7,184 bases of DNA, from contig QQUO01000288.1 of NCBI GenBank assembly GCA_008501575.1, positions 1 to 7,184 on the forward strand, read 5' to 3'. Positions 5,081 to 7,184 of the stretch are shown piece by piece; position 1 is the stretch's first letter; every line of letters starts with the position of its first letter. A program made the translations under genes and the position numbers. This stretch comes from Pseudomonadota bacterium (lineage in GTDB: Bacteria > Pseudomonadota > Gammaproteobacteria > Xanthomonadales > Marinicellaceae). The notes under the pieces were generated by a model, which saw nothing but the letters and a program-made list of their open reading frames with translations, did no database searches and had not been told where the DNA came from.

Positions 5081-6931
5081 ATGAATCGATATCCACTGTG
5101 GAAATACATCATGGTGCTGGTGGTTGTGTCTTTGGGCAGTTTATATGCCTTGCCCAACATTTACGGCCAAAGCCCGATTGTACAAGTTAAACCGGATGAT
5201 CAGAGTGACTTACAAGTTGCCACCATCGATATTATTAAAGAAACCTTGACGGAACACCAAATTGGCTTTGAATCTGTGGTTGAAGACAGTGGTTCTGCCA
5301 TTGTTAGATTTAATGATTTAGACAATCAGCGTAAAGCACAAGATTTATTGAAAGATGAATTACCCGGTTTTGACACCGCCATGAATCTTAAGCCGAATGT
5401 GCCTGATTGGCTGGCTGCTTTAGGTGGTCGGGCCATGAACCTGGGACTGGATTTGCGCGGCGGGGTGCATTTCTTACTCGAAGTGGATATGAAAGAGGCG
5501 GCGGATAATAAAAAGAAACAATTGCGTTCTGACATTACTGCGACTTTAATCAAAGAAAAAATTCCCAAAAAAAGCATTCGTTGGCAAGACAATCAACTTA
5601 TCATTGAATTTCGTGATCAAGTGGCTGCCGAAAAAGCCCTAAAAAGTGTTAGAAAGGATTTTAGTGAGCTGAGTTTTGAGTTACAAACTGCCGGCGGCGA
5701 AGCCCAATTGACCGCCCTGTTAACGGAACAATCGGTTCGTGCAATTAAAGAAAATGCTTTAACCCAAAACCTCACGACCTTACGTTCTCGGGTGAATGAA
5801 ATCGGCGTGGCCGAACCCATTATTCAACGCCAGGGTCAAGACCGCATTGTGGTGCAATTACCGGGTATTCAGGACACCACCCGCGCCAAGAATATATTGG
5901 ATGCCACCGCGACCTTAGAATACCGTGCCACGGATATGGAAAACAATGCTCTGGCGGCCCATCAATCCGGTCGTACACCCATTGGCTCGTCCTTATTTTA
6001 TGACCGTGAAGGTCGTCCGGTGCTGTTAAAAGACCGGGTAATTGTGACCGGTAATCAGTTGGTGGATGCCCAAGCCACCTTTGACCAACAGTCCGGAACT
6101 CCGGCAGTATCGGTGCAAATTAACAGTGTCGGTGCCAAACGCATGCTGGAATTTACCAAAAACAATGTTGGTAATAATATGGCCGTGGTGTTTAAAGAGC
6201 GCATACCCTTGGGCAAAAATGAAGAAGGGGTGATGCAATATAAAAGTAAAGAAGAGGTTATTAGTAATGCCCGAATTAATGGTATTTTTTCTAATCGCTT
6301 CCAAACCACGGGCTTAGATTCTCAAAAAGAAGCCTCTGAATTGGCCTTGTTATTACGTGCCGGCGCCTTGGCTGCACCAGTACAAATTGTTGAAGAGCGC
6401 ACCATTGGCCCGTCGTTGGGTCAGGATAACATCGACAAAGGTGTTAAATCGGTACAAATTGGTCTTGTGCTGGTGTTGGTGTTTATGCTGATTTATTACA
6501 AAATGTTTGGCCTGATTGCCAATATTGCTTTGACCATTAATGTGGTACTGATGGTGGCCTGTTTATCTTTATTCGGGGCGACGCTGACTTTACCCGGTAT
6601 TGCCGGTATCGTATTAACGGTGGGTATGGCGGTGGATGCAAATGTGCTGATTTTTGAGCGGATCAAAGAGGAATTGCGGGATGGGTCGTCCATTCAAAGC
6701 AGTATTAAATCCGGTTATGACAAAGCTTTTTCTACCATTGCTGATGCCAATGTCACCACGCTTATTGCTGCGGTGGTTCTGTTTGCATTTGGTACCGGCC
6801 CGATTAAGGGCTTTGCGGTGACTTTATCAATTGGTATCCTGACTTCGATGTTCACTGCGATTATCGTTTCCAGAGCCATTGTTAATTTAATTTACGGGCG
6901 TCAGAAACGCCTTAAATCCATCGCCATTTAA
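5081..6931 (+). CDS. secD: SecD, protein translocase subunit
   Basis: SecD and SecF form an RND-superfamily complex that uses the proton motive force to pull preproteins through SecYEG on the periplasmic side. The 616-residue product is full length (E. coli SecD is 615). Residues 8-25 form the first membrane helix. The large periplasmic domain contains WLAALGGRAMNLGLDLRGG (110-128), then SRVNEIGVAEPIIQRQG (236-252) and RIVVQLPGIQD (255-265), all family hallmarks. After LLLRAGALAAPVQIVEERTI (423-442) come five C-terminal membrane helices (about 456-472, 475-498, 502-524, 555-572 and 578-604). GMAVDANVLIFERIKEELR (515-533) carries D519, which matches the conserved Asp needed for proton transfer. 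ATG 5081 has a good Shine-Dalgarno and gives the usual N-terminus. It is followed 11 bp later by secF. No frameshift or missing motif was seen. Confidence 0.98.
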   Translation: MNRYPLWKYIMVLVVVSLGSLYALPNIYGQSPIVQVKPDDQSDLQVATIDIIKETLTEHQIGFESVVEDSGSAIVRFNDLDNQRKAQDLLKDELPGFDTAMNLKPNVPDWLAALGGRAMNLGLDLRGGVHFLLEVDMKEAADNKKKQLRSDITATLIKEKIPKKSIRWQDNQLIIEFRDQVAAEKALKSVRKDFSELSFELQTAGGEAQLTALLTEQSVRAIKENALTQNLTTLRSRVNEIGVAEPIIQRQGQDRIVVQLPGIQDTTRAKNILDATATLEYRATDMENNALAAHQSGRTPIGSSLFYDREGRPVLLKDRVIVTGNQLVDAQATFDQQSGTPAVSVQINSVGAKRMLEFTKNNVGNNMAVVFKERIPLGKNEEGVMQYKSKEEVISNARINGIFSNRFQTTGLDSQKEASELALLLRAGALAAPVQIVEERTIGPSLGQDNIDKGVKSVQIGLVLVLVFMLIYYKMFGLIANIALTINVVLMVACLSLFGATLTLPGIAGIVLTVGMAVDANVLIFERIKEELRDGSSIQSSIKSGYDKAFSTIADANVTTLIAAVVLFAFGTGPIKGFAVTLSIGILTSMFTAIIVSRAIVNLIYGRQKRLKSIAI

Positions 6932-6936
6932 GGGAG
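6931..6936 (+). promoter_or_regulatory. secF ribosome binding site sharing a base with the secD stop codon
   Basis: AGGGAG begins on the last base of the secD TAA stop (6929-6931) and lies 6 nt before the secF ATG at 6943. It repeats the arrangement at the yajC/secD junction and points to coupled synthesis of the complex. Confidence 0.65.
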
Positions 6937-6942
6937 CTGATT

Positions 6943-7184
6943 ATGAATATATTTGGAAACAGTAACTACGACATCACCGGTAAACGGAAAATCGCGATGG
7001 TGTTTTCGTCAATTTTAATTATCATTGCCATTGTAGCCATTGTTATTCGTGGCTTTAATTTTGGACTTGATTTCACCGGTGGCACCGTACTTGTGGTGCA
7101 TTATGATGAGGCGGTTGAATTAGAGGATGTTCGAAACCAATTAGAAACCGTTGGTTATGCTGATGCCGTGGTCAAGAACTTTGG
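6943..7184 (+). CDS. secF: SecF, protein translocase subunit (partial, runs off right edge)
   Basis: The first 80 codons are visible; the window then cuts the gene. SecF pairs with SecD in the inner-membrane complex that completes protein export through SecYEG. The visible part has a short cytoplasmic start (MNIFGNSNYDITGKRK), the first membrane helix (about 17-36, IAMVFSSILIIIAIVAIVI) and the signature FNFGLDFTGGTVL (38-50) at the start of the periplasmic domain, followed by a segment matching the family (VRNQLETVGYADAVVKNF, 63-80). The start is supported by the AGGGAG site at the end of secD and by the family N-terminus. The downstream membrane helices and the rest of the periplasmic domain lie outside the window. 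Confidence 0.96.
   Translation, partial: MNIFGNSNYDITGKRKIAMVFSSILIIIAIVAIVIRGFNFGLDFTGGTVLVVHYDEAVELEDVRNQLETVGYADAVVKNF

Noticed and set aside
4570..5160. Minus-strand open frame of 196 codons
   Set aside because: It runs antisense through yajC, its promoter and the start of secD. The composition is atypical and it matches no known family.

Overview
The window looks like chromosomal DNA from a Gram-negative gammaproteobacterium of moderate GC content. The main evidence is the yajC-secD-secF block: SecD is 616 residues, nearly the length of the E. coli protein, with the conserved Asp at the same number (519). An ECF sigma factor paired with a FecR-like membrane protein and a thermostable-hemolysin-family protein also fit. 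The genus cannot be fixed from the sequence. A marine lineage such as Marinicella is only a guess.

Layout from left to right. (1) Positions 1-961, minus strand: an ECF sigma-70 factor, then a FecR-domain membrane protein that overlaps its end and runs off the left edge. (2) 962-1104: a 143-bp divergent intergenic region carrying a mirrored motif, CGATTG-N19-TCTAAG, pointing once toward each flanking gene, and a perfect 10-bp palindrome. (3) 1105-2533, plus strand: a thermostable-hemolysin-family (GNAT-like) protein overlapping by 14 bp with an exported TPR-like protein. (4) 2563-4527, minus strand, convergent with the previous pair: a five-TM membrane sulfatase-fold enzyme of the LTA synthase/phosphoglycerol transferase family. 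(5) 4528-4741: a 214-bp divergent intergenic region with an extended -10 promoter for the Sec genes. (6) 4742-7184, plus strand: yajC, secD and the first 80 codons of secF.

The Sec block is the confident core. YajC, SecD and SecF form the accessory complex that uses the proton motive force to help proteins cross the inner membrane through SecYEG. The usual upstream neighbours tgt and queA are not adjacent here, and yajC seems to have its own promoter. The left half looks like a regulatory and envelope-related accessory region. The sigma factor and FecR-like protein form a typical signalling pair. The mirrored motif suggests, but does not prove, that this sigma factor controls both itself and the hemolysin-family/TPR pair.

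No RNA gene, mobile element, CRISPR array or convincing rho-independent terminator was seen. No clearly new system is visible; the divergent sigma/hemolysin-family arrangement is the part most worth a second look.
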